Source: Cuniculiplasma sp052315315
GTDB taxonomy: Archaea; Thermoplasmatota; Thermoplasmata; Thermoplasmatales; Thermoplasmataceae
Length of the DNA stretch: 64,000 bases
NCBI GenBank assembly: GCA_052315315.1
Contig: JBLSDE010000005.1
Location: 12,022-76,021, forward strand
Reading direction: 5' to 3'
Positions within the stretch are counted from its first letter, which is position 1; the number at the start of each line of letters is the position of its first letter. A program made the position numbers and the translations under genes. Below, piece by piece: positions 52,390-62,368 of the stretch. The notes under the pieces were generated by a model. It had not been told where the DNA came from. It saw only the letters and a list, made by a program, of their open reading frames with translations, and ran no database searches.

Positions 52390-54765
52390 TTAATGGGTAT
52401 TTAATTTCTTGTAGATGTTCAAATATTCCAGACCTTTCTTAATTCCCATACCCCAGTCATCTCTCTTGTGCTTTCCCACGAACTCATCGACTTTTTTCTC
52501 CTGAGAAAGGCCAACATAGGGAATCATGGTTTCGAGGAATCTTGAGGTATATCCGGTGCCTGCAAAGAACCTGTCTATGGCATTTATGAATCTCTCCATG
52601 TTGTCGGCAATATAGGGTCTGTTATTGAAATTTAGGGAAGCACTGCTGATAAATCTGAAGGAATCCTGCTTCTTGATTTTTCCACTCTCAATGAGTTCCC
52701 ATACTTTTTCAAGTTTATCATTTCCCTTCAAATACCCAGTTGCTGAAATAATCTTTACTTTGTCTTCGTCTGATTTCAGTGAGTTAAATTTGGAGATTAA
52801 GCCCTCAGGGTCGTTCTCTGATATTGCATAGGCGTAGGCCGCTGCCTGCCTGGAATCTGGGCTTATCTTCTCGAGATTTTTGAAGTTATGTGCAAATTCC
52901 TTGGCGAACAGTGGGTCTATGAGAGTGAGAACAGATTGCATTCTACCCCTTATAACGGATACATTAATTGGCTCTCCAGGTTTCTGATCCCCTAATTTCT
53001 GAAGATGTTTCCTAATGTATTCTCTGCCGAATTTGTCAACCTCCTCAGATTTTAAGAGAATGTTGTGCATCTGAAGTATTATTCCAACGATCTCATCTCT
53101 CAAAATATAGTCGTCTTCATCCATGAATAGTTTCATTGTATCTATGAGTTCATTTAAACTTCCTTTTCCTGACATAAGGTATGCATAGGAATCAGAAATA
53201 AGACCAAGCTTAGCGAACTTGTCCATTCTAGATGAATTTTTCCTGATGCTCTGGAATATCTCATCGTCATAATGAATCCTGTAAAATCCTGTTCTTTCCT
53301 GGTTGATATACAGGAACTTTTCCTTTTTAATATCCAGTTCTTTCCTGTCCATTAAAACGGGTTCAACCCTGTCTTCATAAACTATTGTTAAAGGTATGGG
53401 CCATATACTCTGATCAGGACTACCATCCATAAAGAATCTCTCCTGTTTCAGATGCAGTGAATCCTTTCCACTGGTCACATTTACAACAGGATATCCCGGC
53501 ATAGTTATCCAGGCATTCATAATTTTTGAAACAGGCATACCAGACACTTTCTCGATTGAATTCCAGAGGTTCTCTCCTATAGCATTTGAAAAACTGTTCT
53601 CCTTAAGGTAGTTTCTCACACCGTTTCTGAAGTGCTCCTTTCCAACATAGGCCTCAATCATTCTCAGAATGCTTCCGCCCTTTGAATAGGATATTTCATC
53701 AAAAATCTGTGAGATTTCATCAGGGTCCTTCACGTCAACATGTATTGGATGTGTATTCCTCAGGGAATCCCCTGTCATACCCTCTTCTGTTTCGTCTGTA
53801 ACAAATTCTGAGAATATTTCCCACTCAGGATGCTTGTGTTCCAGCGCCTTATAACTCATGAATGTAGCAAAGCTTTCGTTTAACCAAAGGTCATCCCACC
53901 ATTTCATTGTAACAAGATCTCCAAACCACTGGTGGGCAAGTTCGTGGGAAATGACCTCATCGACTCTCTTCAGAATAGCTGAACTTGTGCTCTCACCAAC
54001 CATTAACTCAATTTCTCTGAAAGTTATTGCTCCCCAGTTTTCCATCGCGCCGAAGGCAAATTCGGGAACTGCAATCAAATGCAATTTTGGCAGCTGATAT
54101 TTTATGTTGAAATAGTCTTCATAAAAATCAAGTGTCTCATTGGCCATTTTAATTGGAACCTCTGACATCTTGAATTTTCCCTTCGCCCCAGCGAGGTAGA
54201 CCGGCTTTCCGTCGTGGGTCATATGTATCATGTCATACTTCGCGGCACCTATATATAAGAGATAGGTTGACATTTTTGGGGTTTGCATGAATCTTATTAT
54301 CTTTCTTTCCTTTTTATCCTCCACCGATTCCGCTGGCATGTTTGAAATTGCATCGTAATCTGAAGGTATATCAAGAGAAAGTTCGAATATGGCCTTATAG
54401 GCGGGATGATCAACACATGGGAATGCAAATCTTGCACCCGTAGATTCAAATTGAGTAGAAACGAAGTAGAAACCCTCCTCCTTGGAATAGTAAATTCCAT
54501 TCATTCCATCGGAGATTTTCCCCTTAAATTCGAGTTCTAATTCAAAGTCTCCTTCATATTTTCCATCAACATTTACAATTTCCTTTTCCCTCTCTATTTT
54601 AAAGGAAACCTCTTTACCGTTAACCTTAATCCATGGAATCTCCATATCCACTGAATTAAGCCAGATACCTCCGTCCGCCTTCCCTTTTATTATTTCTGTA
54701 CCGGAAAAGGTCAGAGTAGCAATATCAATCTTGTACTTTATATGGTATATTTCTACCTCTTTCAT
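52390..54765 (-). CDS. M1-family aminopeptidase, tricorn interacting factor F2/F3-type
   Basis: A 791-residue zinc aminopeptidase. The exopeptidase motif GAMENWGAI and the zinc site HELAHQW (His274, Glu275, His278) with the distal Glu in LNESFATF are complete. Thermoplasma F2 and F3 trim peptides released by the tricorn protease and proteasome, and this protein has their size. Which of F2 or F3 it is cannot be decided. It is divergent from sua5 and shares one AT block as promoter. Confidence 0.93.
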   Translation of the reverse strand: MKEVEIYHIKYKIDIATLTFSGTEIIKGKADGGIWLNSVDMEIPWIKVNGKEVSFKIEREKEIVNVDGKYEGDFELELEFKGKISDGMNGIYYSKEEGFYFVSTQFESTGARFAFPCVDHPAYKAIFELSLDIPSDYDAISNMPAESVEDKKERKIIRFMQTPKMSTYLLYIGAAKYDMIHMTHDGKPVYLAGAKGKFKMSEVPIKMANETLDFYEDYFNIKYQLPKLHLIAVPEFAFGAMENWGAITFREIELMVGESTSSAILKRVDEVISHELAHQWFGDLVTMKWWDDLWLNESFATFMSYKALEHKHPEWEIFSEFVTDETEEGMTGDSLRNTHPIHVDVKDPDEISQIFDEISYSKGGSILRMIEAYVGKEHFRNGVRNYLKENSFSNAIGENLWNSIEKVSGMPVSKIMNAWITMPGYPVVNVTSGKDSLHLKQERFFMDGSPDQSIWPIPLTIVYEDRVEPVLMDRKELDIKKEKFLYINQERTGFYRIHYDDEIFQSIRKNSSRMDKFAKLGLISDSYAYLMSGKGSLNELIDTMKLFMDEDDYILRDEIVGIILQMHNILLKSEEVDKFGREYIRKHLQKLGDQKPGEPINVSVIRGRMQSVLTLIDPLFAKEFAHNFKNLEKISPDSRQAAAYAYAISENDPEGLISKFNSLKSDEDKVKIISATGYLKGNDKLEKVWELIESGKIKKQDSFRFISSASLNFNNRPYIADNMERFINAIDRFFAGTGYTSRFLETMIPYVGLSQEKKVDEFVGKHKRDDWGMGIKKGLEYLNIYKKLNTH

Positions 54766-54780
54766 ACAGACTGTAATTTG

Positions 54781-54794
54781 ATTAATTATAAAAG
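54781..54794. promoter_or_regulatory. Shared TATA region of the M1 peptidase and sua5
   Basis: attaattataaaag lies about 22-23 bp from both divergent ATG codons (54765 minus, 54810 plus). Confidence 0.5.
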
Positions 54795-54809
54795 ATTAGG
54801 GGATAATAT

Positions 54810-55793
54810 ATGGTAGCAAAAGTACTGGATGTAAGTTGCGACTTGGAAGACAGTGAGAAGGCAATGGCCGGATCCCGCATCATACAGGGAGGTGGAGTGG
54901 TTATATTTCCAACTGAAACTGTATATGGTATTGGGGCCGATGCTGAAAATAACCAATCCTGTCAGAAAATATATAAAATTAAGGGAAGACAACCCGATAA
55001 TCCTTTAATCGTCCACGTGGCAGATTTGAAGCAGGCTGAAAAATATGCTTACCTATTCAGAGTAAAGAAATTTAATGAGTTATCTAAATTTTGGCCTGGT
55101 CCACTGACCATTGTAATGCCGAAGAAGCCCACGGTCAGTGATGTAGCCAGTGCAGGACTTGATACTGTAGGTATAAGAATACCGGATTGTGCTTTCACAA
55201 GAGAGTTCATAAAGTTAAGTGAAAGAGGGATTGCGGCTCCGAGTGCCAACATGTCAGGAAGGCCAAGTGCAACAAGGGCAGAACACATAATTAATGAACT
55301 CAAGGAGGTAGATCTTATTTACCGGGCTGAACCAAGCAGAATAGGAATCGAATCAACTGTAATTTATCCCCAGGATAATAGATGCGTCATTTTGAGACCG
55401 GGTGCCTATACAGAGGATGATTTTTCAAATATATTCGATGAGGTGGTTTATGCGAAACCGGAAGACCCAGTGAGATCTCCCGGCATGAAGTACAGGCACT
55501 ATTCACCTGAAAAAATATTATTGAGAGCAAAGAGGGATGACCTTTTGGACTACGTTGAAAAACACAGTGACGTGATTCCCATAGTAACAGAGGAGACTGC
55601 AAAAAACATTAAGGGAGAGAAATGGATTTTGGGCAGCATAAAAAATCCATATGAAATATCATCATCACTTTATGATCTTTTCAGGCGTCTTGATGGGTCT
55701 GGATATTCCAGAGGAATAATAGAATGCCTTCCAGAAACTGGTTTTTTCAATTCAATAATGAATAGGATTAAAAAAGCATCAGTGGAACTTTGA
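54810..55793 (+). CDS. sua5: Threonylcarbamoyl-AMP synthase Sua5
   Basis: A 327-residue Sua5, the first enzyme of t6A37 synthesis in tRNAs reading ANN codons. The YrdC domain (1-200) has VIFPTETVYGIGAD, KIKGRQPDNPLIVHV, IAAPSANMSGRPS and the ESTVI strand; the C-terminal Sua5 domain (about 235-327) follows a linker with the SPGMKYRHYSP motif. This is the long form, with the extra domain. It starts opposite the M1 peptidase. Confidence 0.95.
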   Translation: MVAKVLDVSCDLEDSEKAMAGSRIIQGGGVVIFPTETVYGIGADAENNQSCQKIYKIKGRQPDNPLIVHVADLKQAEKYAYLFRVKKFNELSKFWPGPLTIVMPKKPTVSDVASAGLDTVGIRIPDCAFTREFIKLSERGIAAPSANMSGRPSATRAEHIINELKEVDLIYRAEPSRIGIESTVIYPQDNRCVILRPGAYTEDDFSNIFDEVVYAKPEDPVRSPGMKYRHYSPEKILLRAKRDDLLDYVEKHSDVIPIVTEETAKNIKGEKWILGSIKNPYEISSSLYDLFRRLDGSGYSRGIIECLPETGFFNSIMNRIKKASVEL

Positions 55794-55859
55794 TTAAAGT
55801 AAAAATTCAAAAGTTTCCATCTTTTTTCATAATATTTTTCCCAATGTAAAGTGTCTCGT

Positions 55860-55872
55860 ATTATTTATAAAA
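55860..55872 (+). promoter_or_regulatory. TATA-like element of purE
   Basis: attatttataaaa centred 26 bp upstream of the ATG at 55892. Confidence 0.5.
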
Positions 55873-55891
55873 CATATGTCCATATGTACCT

Positions 55892-56368
55892 ATGCCAAAG
55901 GTAGCTGTTATCATGGGTAGCCAATCTGATTTTGAAGTGATGAAGGCAGCCTGTGAGACTCTTAGAAGTTTTCAGGTAGATTGTGAACAGAAAGTTGTCT
56001 CAGCCCACAGGACCCCAAGAATGATGTTCGATTATGCTGAAAAGGCTAGTGCAAGAGGCATTGAGGTAATTATAGCAGGGGCAGGTGGTTCAGCCCATCT
56101 ACCAGGAATGGTTGCAGCAATTACAACCCTGCCGGTAATAGGAGTTCCTGTTGAAACAAAATCACTGAAGGGAATGGATTCTCTCCTATCCATAGTGCAG
56201 ATGCCTGCTGGAATACCTGTTGCCACAGTGGCTATCAATAATTCAAAGAATGCTGCACTTCTTGCAATTCGTATTCTATCACTGAAATATCCTGAACTTG
56301 CCTTTAAGATGAGGAACTTCATGGAGAGGGAAAAGGAAAATGTTGAAAACACAAAACTTCCACAGTAA
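55892..56368 (+). CDS. purE: N5-carboxyaminoimidazole ribonucleotide mutase PurE
   Basis: A 158-residue class I PurE converting N5-CAIR to CAIR in purine synthesis. GSQSDFEVM (9-17), VVSAHRTPRM (with the catalytic His), AGAGGSAHLPGM and VPVETKSLKGMDSLLSIVQMP (core SLKGMDSLLS) are family signatures. It overlaps purK by 29 bp, giving coupled translation, and the presence of PurK shows this is the N5-CAIR (bacterial type) route rather than the single-step animal type. Confidence 0.97.
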   Translation: MPKVAVIMGSQSDFEVMKAACETLRSFQVDCEQKVVSAHRTPRMMFDYAEKASARGIEVIIAGAGGSAHLPGMVAAITTLPVIGVPVETKSLKGMDSLLSIVQMPAGIPVATVAINNSKNAALLAIRILSLKYPELAFKMRNFMEREKENVENTKLPQ

Positions 56369-57455
56369 GATCGGGATAGGTGGTGCAGGTCAGCTGGGTA
56401 CAATGATGATTTTAGAGAGTCGGGGACTCCCTTTGTACTTTAACGTTTATTCAGAAGGGGCGAATGAACCTGGTCTTGAAATAGCCTCTGAGAGTTTCAT
56501 TGGAGTGGATTATGAAAGGTTTGTGGATCAGTCAGATTTTGTAACCTTTGAGTTTGAGCATATTAATCCTGACATGATCTCCTATGCCTCAAAGGAAGGG
56601 AAACTGAGGCCTGGAGTCAGATCTATAGAACTCAAAATGCAGCGCCACAAGGAGAAGGAGTTTTTAAGAGACAACTCATTTCCAGTTGGAAAATTCTCTG
56701 TGGCCACAAGCTCAGAAAACGCCTTACGAGAGGCGTCCAGATTTGACAGATATGTCATAAAGCGATCCTCTGGCGGATATGACGGAAAAGGTCAGTACTA
56801 TTACAATCATATGGAAGATTTTCCAGTGGGAGAGAAGGGTTTTTTTGTCGTTGAAGAATTTGTCGATTATATTTCTGAGGCCTCCATAATCTGCGGCAGA
56901 GATTCACAGGGAAAGGAGATATTCTATGAGCCTTCCTATAATGTAAATATTCAGGGAATACTCATAAGAAACAATACTGGTATTGAGGATACAGAAATAA
57001 TATCGTCCATGAGGGAAATAGGTTCAAGGCTGATGAAGAGTCTGGATTACGTGGGAATAATGGGTATTGAGTTTTTCCTCACTCAGGATGGTCCCTTAAT
57101 AAACGAGTATGCCCCAAGAGTGCATAATACGGGTCATCATACTTTGATGGGGTCATCTATTTCTCAATTCGAGAATCACACAAGAGCGGTGACAGGGATA
57201 CCTCTGGAAGATCCTGTAACTTACGTGCCATCAGGGATAGTAAACATAATAGGAACAGAACTTTCTAAGGCACAGACAATTGAAATCGCAAAAATAGGAG
57301 GCACAAGGATATTTATGTACAGGAAGGGTGAGGTCAGGAAAAAGAGAAAGATGGGTCACGTTTGTGTGACTGCGAGTAATAAAGAAGAACTCTTAAAAAA
57401 GGAAAGAGTCATAGAATCTGTTTTATACCCAGAGGGACTTGAAAATTATCTTTGA
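56340..57455 (+). CDS. purK: N5-carboxyaminoimidazole ribonucleotide synthase PurK
   Basis: A 371-residue ATP-grasp enzyme making N5-CAIR from AIR, bicarbonate and ATP. GIGGAGQLGTMM (12-23), FVTFEFEHI, the ATP-grasp segments VIKRSSGGYDGKGQ and FVVEEFVD, and NEYAPRVHNTGHHTL are typical. It begins within the end of purE. No other pur genes are adjacent. Confidence 0.96.
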   Translation: MLKTQNFHSKIGIGGAGQLGTMMILESRGLPLYFNVYSEGANEPGLEIASESFIGVDYERFVDQSDFVTFEFEHINPDMISYASKEGKLRPGVRSIELKMQRHKEKEFLRDNSFPVGKFSVATSSENALREASRFDRYVIKRSSGGYDGKGQYYYNHMEDFPVGEKGFFVVEEFVDYISEASIICGRDSQGKEIFYEPSYNVNIQGILIRNNTGIEDTEIISSMREIGSRLMKSLDYVGIMGIEFFLTQDGPLINEYAPRVHNTGHHTLMGSSISQFENHTRAVTGIPLEDPVTYVPSGIVNIIGTELSKAQTIEIAKIGGTRIFMYRKGEVRKKRKMGHVCVTASNKEELLKKERVIESVLYPEGLENYL

Positions 57456-57495
57456 AATTAGGAAGTAATATTAACAGACCTTGCTATATCTATTT

Positions 57496-59847
57496 ATGAC
57501 AATGGAACCTCCAGGTAAGCCAGGTATTGCACCCAGGTGGACCTCAAGTGCAAAGGACGGAGTAGGCTGTGCCATATCTGCTTCTAGCAGGGTATGGTAT
57601 ACTGTATCCCACGGAATAATAAATGAAATTTTTTATCCTAGAATAGACATAGCTAACACAAGAGATCATGAATATTTAATTGTAGGAAATAATTTTTTTT
57701 CAGAGGAAAAGAGGGATACAATATCTGAAACAGAGTGCATCGAAGATGGAATCCCTGCATTTAGTATTATAAACAAACACAAAGGTGGAAAGTACGAAAT
57801 AAGAAAGACAGTATTTTCAGATCCGGAACGAGATGTCATAATTGAACACGTTAAATTTCATGACCTCTCAGGAAAAAATCTCAGGATATATTCTCTTACT
57901 GCACCACACATTAAAAATTCTGGATACGGAAACAGCGGGTGGATCTTGAACTACAAAGGAAGAAGATTCATGATTGCCTCAAGGGAAGGGACCTGTATGG
58001 CCCTTTTTTGTCCATCTGCCCAAAGTGAAATGAGTATCGGTTATTCAGGTTTTTCAGATGGATGGCAAACCCTTAGCAGGGAATTCAGAATTGAAAAGGA
58101 ATATGATCATGCTTACGATGGAAACATAGCAATGACATCGGAAATTAACGAATCTTCTGAATTCACCTATTTTATAGGATTTGGGGATACACCAGAGGAG
58201 GCAGCCCTGAAGACATTACTTAGCTGGTCTGAGGGCTGGGAAAATAAATTGAATAAATTCACACATATCTGGAAAGAATTTTATTCAAAATTGGAGGAGA
58301 TTCCTGATAAATCAAAATATAAGTTATCTCTGAGAAGCATGAGTGTAATAAAGAGCCACCAAGCTGGTTTTCAGTTTAGAGGTGGAATAATTGCAAGTCT
58401 GTCCATACCTTGGGGATTTTCAAAGGGGGATAATGACATAGGCGGTTACCATTTAATCTGGCCAAGGGATATGGTGGAAGCCTCAGAAGCCTTAATCGCG
58501 GCGGGGGATTTTCAGGATTCCGTGGAGGCCCTTTCTTATCTGAGATCAACACAGGAACTTGACGGACACTGGCCTCAGAATATGTGGCTTGACGGGAAAC
58601 CTTACTGGAATGGAATACAGATGGATGAGACCGCATTTCCCATAGTTCTTGCATACATGTTATGGAGGCGTGATCTCATAAATTTGAGTGACTATATGTC
58701 GATGATACGCAAGGCCGCCAATTACATATGCCTTTCAGGCCCAGCAACTGATCAGGATAGATGGGAAGAGGATGGTGGGTATTCGCCCTTTACAATAGGA
58801 GTTGAAATAACTGCACTTGTGTGCGCAGCGGAAATGGAAGAGTCAATGGGAGGACGAAGAGCAAAATTTTACCTTGATATTGCAGATTCTTACAATTCGA
58901 ATATCGAAAGATGGACATATGTCAGTGGAACAGAATTTGCAAAAAAGGCAGGAGTTGAAGGACACTATATCAGAATTGCTCCGACCGATGTTCAGGAATA
59001 CAGTGAGAGAGGAATAATTCCCATAAAGAATCGAGGGGACGGAGAGGACCTATTTTCGAGCTCAGATATAATAAGTACCGGTTCTCTTGCACTGGTCAGG
59101 TTTGGAATTAGGGCATGGAACGATCCAAAAATATTAAACACGGTAAAAGTAATTGACATGGTACTTAAAACTGAAACCAAAAATGGACCTGTATGGCATA
59201 GATACAATCATGACGGTTACGGGGAACACGATGATGGAACACCATTCAATGGCACAGGTAGAGGCAGAGGATGGCCACTGCTAGTGGGAGAAAGAGGAAT
59301 GTACGAATTGGCTTCTGGTAATATTCAGAAGGCAGAAGAACTTTTGAAAGTCATGGAGAAACAAACTGGAAAGAACGGCATGATACCAGAACAGATATGG
59401 GATTCGGATGATATACCTGGAAAAAATCTTTACAACGGAAAACCGTCAGGATCCGCAATGCCTCTTGTATGGGCCCACGCGGAATATCTGAAGCTGGCCA
59501 GATCTATTGAAGATGGAAAGATATTTGATATGATACAATCGGTCTATGAGAGGTATGCTGTTGGTGGAAAGAAAAATAACATTTCCGTGTGGAGTTTCAA
59601 AAACAGATTCAGGTGGATAGAAAGTGGGAGAATTATAAGATTCATCTCCGGACAACAGTTCTCACTCCATTATTCATGGGATAACTGGCACACAGTAAAA
59701 GATAGGTCTTCTGCCATGGCAGACCATGGTATATTTTATCTCGACATTGAAACAGAGGACAGAGAAAATGTTGATTTAACATTTACATTTTACTGGCCTG
59801 AATGGGATAAATGGGAGGGCAGAGACTTTTCAATCACTGTGAAGTAG
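57496..59847 (+). CDS. Glycoside hydrolase family 15 glucoamylase
   Basis: A 783-residue enzyme of the archaeal/bacterial glucoamylase or glucodextranase group releasing glucose from alpha-glucans or maltooligosaccharides. The N-terminal beta-sandwich (about 1-260; KPGIAPRWTSSAKDGVG) precedes the (alpha/alpha)6 barrel. Catalytic acids fit Glu424/Glu425 in RWEEDGGYSP (general acid region) and Glu599 in GRGWPLLVGERG (general base). There is no signal peptide, so it probably acts inside the cell, as described for Thermoplasma-type enzymes. I took the ATG at 57496; a TTG at 57481 is less likely. Confidence 0.93.
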   Translation: MTMEPPGKPGIAPRWTSSAKDGVGCAISASSRVWYTVSHGIINEIFYPRIDIANTRDHEYLIVGNNFFSEEKRDTISETECIEDGIPAFSIINKHKGGKYEIRKTVFSDPERDVIIEHVKFHDLSGKNLRIYSLTAPHIKNSGYGNSGWILNYKGRRFMIASREGTCMALFCPSAQSEMSIGYSGFSDGWQTLSREFRIEKEYDHAYDGNIAMTSEINESSEFTYFIGFGDTPEEAALKTLLSWSEGWENKLNKFTHIWKEFYSKLEEIPDKSKYKLSLRSMSVIKSHQAGFQFRGGIIASLSIPWGFSKGDNDIGGYHLIWPRDMVEASEALIAAGDFQDSVEALSYLRSTQELDGHWPQNMWLDGKPYWNGIQMDETAFPIVLAYMLWRRDLINLSDYMSMIRKAANYICLSGPATDQDRWEEDGGYSPFTIGVEITALVCAAEMEESMGGRRAKFYLDIADSYNSNIERWTYVSGTEFAKKAGVEGHYIRIAPTDVQEYSERGIIPIKNRGDGEDLFSSSDIISTGSLALVRFGIRAWNDPKILNTVKVIDMVLKTETKNGPVWHRYNHDGYGEHDDGTPFNGTGRGRGWPLLVGERGMYELASGNIQKAEELLKVMEKQTGKNGMIPEQIWDSDDIPGKNLYNGKPSGSAMPLVWAHAEYLKLARSIEDGKIFDMIQSVYERYAVGGKKNNISVWSFKNRFRWIESGRIIRFISGQQFSLHYSWDNWHTVKDRSSAMADHGIFYLDIETEDRENVDLTFTFYWPEWDKWEGRDFSITVK

Positions 59848-61174
59848 CCTTTCCGCTTCCAGTGGAGGTGGCATCAAGAGACTTGATCTTTATGCTCATC
59901 CTTATAACCAGGATCAGGCCCACCATAACAATAAGCGCGGAAACCAAGAAGTCCATTGCAAATCCTACATAGGAGACAAGAAATCCTGAGATCAAGGCCC
60001 CTATAATCTGCCCCATACCTAGAATAGAATTATAGAAACCGATAGCCCTGCCCCTAATTTTTGAATTAGCCATTCTTGTGACTGTTGTTATTTGGGAAAT
60101 ACTTATAAAACTCCACAAAAACCCCATGAATCCATAGAGAAATATCACCAGAATCATCACCTGGAAAGAGAAAAATCCAAAATAGGGTATTATTGCAATT
60201 GAGGAGAAGAGTAAAACCCTCAGAGAAAGAGGAAAGTACATGGCCTTTTCCAGGCTCCTCTTCTTTATGTACGCGGATGACAACCTGAATGAAATCACAG
60301 AAAATGAACTGTTAAGAAGATACATTATGTAGACTTCTGGTTCATTGGCCCCAAATTTTTCGATAAGAAGAACCGGGTAAGGTGTAAAAAAAAGCTGGAA
60401 GCCGATCATCAGGGTGGTGCACACAAAAAGATACATCTTTAGGTCTCGTGACATTTTCTCTCTGGTTTTCCTTCCGAAGAGTTTTATTATATGTATCACA
60501 TAGGTTGGTGCGTATCTTGTTCTTTCGAACACCCTCGTGGAAAATATATCGGGAATTGAGCTTCTTTTAACCTTAACACCTGATTCTCTGAGTAGGAAAA
60601 TGGCCAGAATGAATGAGACTAGATAGAAAATTGAGGAGAGAACATATATTTCCTTGAGAATGGAGGCGGAACTCGGGTTTTCAATTACAATCAAAAGTCC
60701 AATCGCAAGTCCAGCAACCGTACCTATAGTGGATATAGCATTAAAACTTCCCACAACGCGTGCCCACTGACTCTCCTGCTCATTTTCAATAACAAGAAGC
60801 GTTGAGACCGGTACAGATGCCATTGCGAAAAATTGATAAAGTATGAGGACGCCCATATATTCATATATTGTTGATACAAAGGCAATTAAAAAGAGAGAAA
60901 TGAAACTGCCCATGAAACCTATCAGAACGAAAATCTTCCTCTTTTTTACGTTGTCCGATATATTGCCCCACATTATCAGTGCTAGGACTGAAGACAGGGA
61001 AGAAAGTGATGAGGCAATTCCAACAAATACGACACCCTGCCCAAAATAAATTGATATGAATAGAGGTATCATTGGATTTAGGAGACCTGCTGAAAGGTTT
61101 GATGTTATGTAAGAAGAATACCACAGGCGCCACCTCTTGCTGTAACTCAGAGGGACCGAAGCATCTGATTCCAT
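59834..61174 (-). CDS. MFS transporter
   Basis: A 446-residue protein with about 12 membrane helices in two halves and a charged central loop (about 215-245). The loop 2-3 motif is W-G-N-I-S-D-N-V-K-K-R-K, the MFS G-x-x-x-D-x-x-x-R-[KR] signature. It faces the glucoamylase gene tail to tail (14-bp overlap). Substrate unknown; a sugar exporter or drug transporter are equally possible. Confidence 0.87.
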   Translation of the reverse strand: MESDASVPLSYSKRWRLWYSSYITSNLSAGLLNPMIPLFISIYFGQGVVFVGIASSLSSLSSVLALIMWGNISDNVKKRKIFVLIGFMGSFISLFLIAFVSTIYEYMGVLILYQFFAMASVPVSTLLVIENEQESQWARVVGSFNAISTIGTVAGLAIGLLIVIENPSSASILKEIYVLSSIFYLVSFILAIFLLRESGVKVKRSSIPDIFSTRVFERTRYAPTYVIHIIKLFGRKTREKMSRDLKMYLFVCTTLMIGFQLFFTPYPVLLIEKFGANEPEVYIMYLLNSSFSVISFRLSSAYIKKRSLEKAMYFPLSLRVLLFSSIAIIPYFGFFSFQVMILVIFLYGFMGFLWSFISISQITTVTRMANSKIRGRAIGFYNSILGMGQIIGALISGFLVSYVGFAMDFLVSALIVMVGLILVIRMSIKIKSLDATSTGSGKATSQ

Positions 61175-61216
61175 TTATACCATTTCCTGCGCATTTCTCC
61201 ATTGTAATTAAATATT

Positions 61217-62143
61217 TTACTCTTCCAATCTTTTTCCTGTTAGAAACCCTATCATTTCAAGAAAATTTTTTGCAGTCTTAGAGGTCCCTGTGAAATTTAC
61301 GAAACCGTGTATCATGCCTAAGCACCTGAAGGAGGTCACACTTACACCTTCCTTTATCATTCTGTCTGCAAGGCTCTCACCCATGTCCCGGAGCGGATCA
61401 TACTCTCCTGTTGCAATAATTGTCTCTTCAATTCCCTTAAAATTATCTGCGGCAAAAATGGAAAAATAAGGGGAGACAAAATCCTCCTTGCTATTTAGAT
61501 ACATGTTGGCAATCCAGAGTAACATTTCTCTATCTAGTCTGTAACCTTTTGTGTATTCTCTCATAGAAAAGGATGATTGATCAAGTCCTACAAAGGGGTA
61601 TATCAGAACCTGCATTTTTGGAAGCACTTTGCCTTGATCCCTTAACATCAAACTGGCAGCTCCACACAGATTTCCTCCTGAACTATCACCCATCAGGGCA
61701 ATTCTATTCTTGTCTATGTCTAATTCTTCACTGTGTTCATATATCCACAGGAATGAATTAACTGCATCATGAACGGCTTTTGGAAAACGATGTTCTGGGG
61801 CAAGACGATATGCAATGGATATAACATTTGATTTGGAGGAGTTTGCAACTATTCTACATACATTATCGTGTGACTGAATAGAATCGAAAACAAATCCTCC
61901 TCCATGAAAGTATACTATAGTGCCTTTACCAGCATTTTCTGGTTCGTAAAGCCTTGCATCCAAAATTGCATCTGCATATGAAATCTTAAGATCTCTGACC
62001 CTCTTAACTTCCTCCCTGGAATTTTCCCTGTATGAATTCTCAAGTATATTTCTTAGCTCAGGTACCTTTTCTTCACTGAATTTCCAAGGCTCAATCATTT
62101 TGGAAAGTTCAATGGCACCTTGTAGAGATGGATCTATGGCCAT
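61217..62143 (-). CDS. Alpha/beta-hydrolase esterase, hormone-sensitive-lipase family
   Basis: A 308-residue carboxylesterase. Oxyanion-hole motif HGGG (80-83), nucleophile in GDSSGG (Ser154), the acid in GEYDPLRD and the final His in GMIHGF make the triad complete. Family members in thermoacidophiles cleave short-chain acyl esters. A TATA-like element ctttaagtag lies about 25 bp upstream of the ATG. Stands alone. Confidence 0.93.
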   Translation of the reverse strand: MAIDPSLQGAIELSKMIEPWKFSEEKVPELRNILENSYRENSREEVKRVRDLKISYADAILDARLYEPENAGKGTIVYFHGGGFVFDSIQSHDNVCRIVANSSKSNVISIAYRLAPEHRFPKAVHDAVNSFLWIYEHSEELDIDKNRIALMGDSSGGNLCGAASLMLRDQGKVLPKMQVLIYPFVGLDQSSFSMREYTKGYRLDREMLLWIANMYLNSKEDFVSPYFSIFAADNFKGIEETIIATGEYDPLRDMGESLADRMIKEGVSVTSFRCLGMIHGFVNFTGTSKTAKNFLEMIGFLTGKRLEE

Positions 62144-62333
62144 ACAGCCTGCAAATGAAAGTTCTACTTAAAGATTGACTAAATATTCTATTATAAAAAA
62201 TAAGTGTATTTCTGTTTAGGGTTTTCACAGTATTTACGATCACAGTGGTTTTAAGTTACATCAATGATATCAAGGGTACCTGATATTTTCTCATTTCAAG
62301 TCCTTCCCAAGGGACGCAGGCACCTAGGAATCA

Positions 62334-62344
62334 ATTATTTATTA
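62334..62344 (+). promoter_or_regulatory. TATA-like element of the Dam-like methyltransferase
   Basis: attatttatta centred 30 bp upstream of the ATG at 62369, favouring that start over the ATG at 62264. Confidence 0.4.
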
Positions 62345-62368
62345 ACCTGGTCCACATATGCTAAAAAA